A stretch of 7,704 bases of DNA, taken from positions 1 to 7,704 of the forward strand of contig CAMORL010000076.1 of the NCBI GenBank assembly GCA_946623765.1. The letters run 5' to 3'. Positions within the stretch are counted from its first letter, which is position 1. Each line of letters starts with the position of its first letter. This stretch comes from an uncultured Clostridia bacterium (GTDB lineage Bacteria > Bacillota_A > Clostridia > Christensenellales > CAG-138). The position numbers were made by a program, and so were the translations under genes. Under the pieces are notes generated by a model that searched no databases, was not told the DNA's origin, and saw nothing but the letters and a program-made list of their open reading frames with translations. This document shows positions 7,700-7,704 of this stretch, piece after piece.

Positions 7700-7704
7700 G
7701 AAAA

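Overview
The window looks like an ordinary chromosomal stretch from a moderately GC-rich, Gram-positive type bacterium, most likely a clostridial member of the Bacillota. The reasons are the gene order tilS-hpt-ftsH (a classic Bacillota arrangement), strong AGGAGG-type ribosome binding sites, TTG used as a start codon, tRNA genes with encoded CCA, and a BioY biotin transporter beside a YczE-like membrane protein. The assignment is inferred from gene content and is not proven at genus level. All protein genes lie on the minus strand, so the window is best read from right to left.

Right end (about 7360-7704): two tRNA genes point away from each other, tRNA-Ser(GGA) on plus and tRNA-Ala(CGC) on minus. 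Each has its own promoter in the AT-rich gap, and tRNA-Ala is followed by a clear intrinsic terminator. Next on the minus strand come a seven-helix YczE-like membrane protein and, 18 bases later, bioY (biotin uptake S component), which look like a two-gene operon. A D-2-hydroxyacid dehydrogenase of the glycerate dehydrogenase/hydroxypyruvate reductase type follows, with its own good promoter. About 195 bases after its stop is an intrinsic terminator at 4821-4848. The gap before that terminator holds only a doubtful 23-codon ORF and small hairpins.

Left two thirds (1-4777): a tightly packed minus-strand operon, tilS (tRNA-Ile lysidine synthetase), hpt (hypoxanthine phosphoribosyltransferase), ftsH (membrane AAA+ zinc protease) and a PHP-family phosphoesterase that runs off the left edge. 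Junctions are 2, 40 and 1 bases. A promoter-like sequence and a near-perfect 10-bp inverted repeat lie just in front of tilS. The operon combines tRNA decoding fidelity, purine salvage, membrane protein quality control and probably nucleotide turnover; all four are housekeeping functions.

I found no mobile element, CRISPR array, phage gene, toxin-antitoxin pair or new multi-gene system. The points worth a second look are small: the inverted repeat over the tilS start region, a Ser in place of the usual NAD-binding Asp in the dehydrogenase, a Cys inside the FtsH zinc motif, a D-stem mismatch in tRNA-Ala, and the small ORF near 4951-5022.
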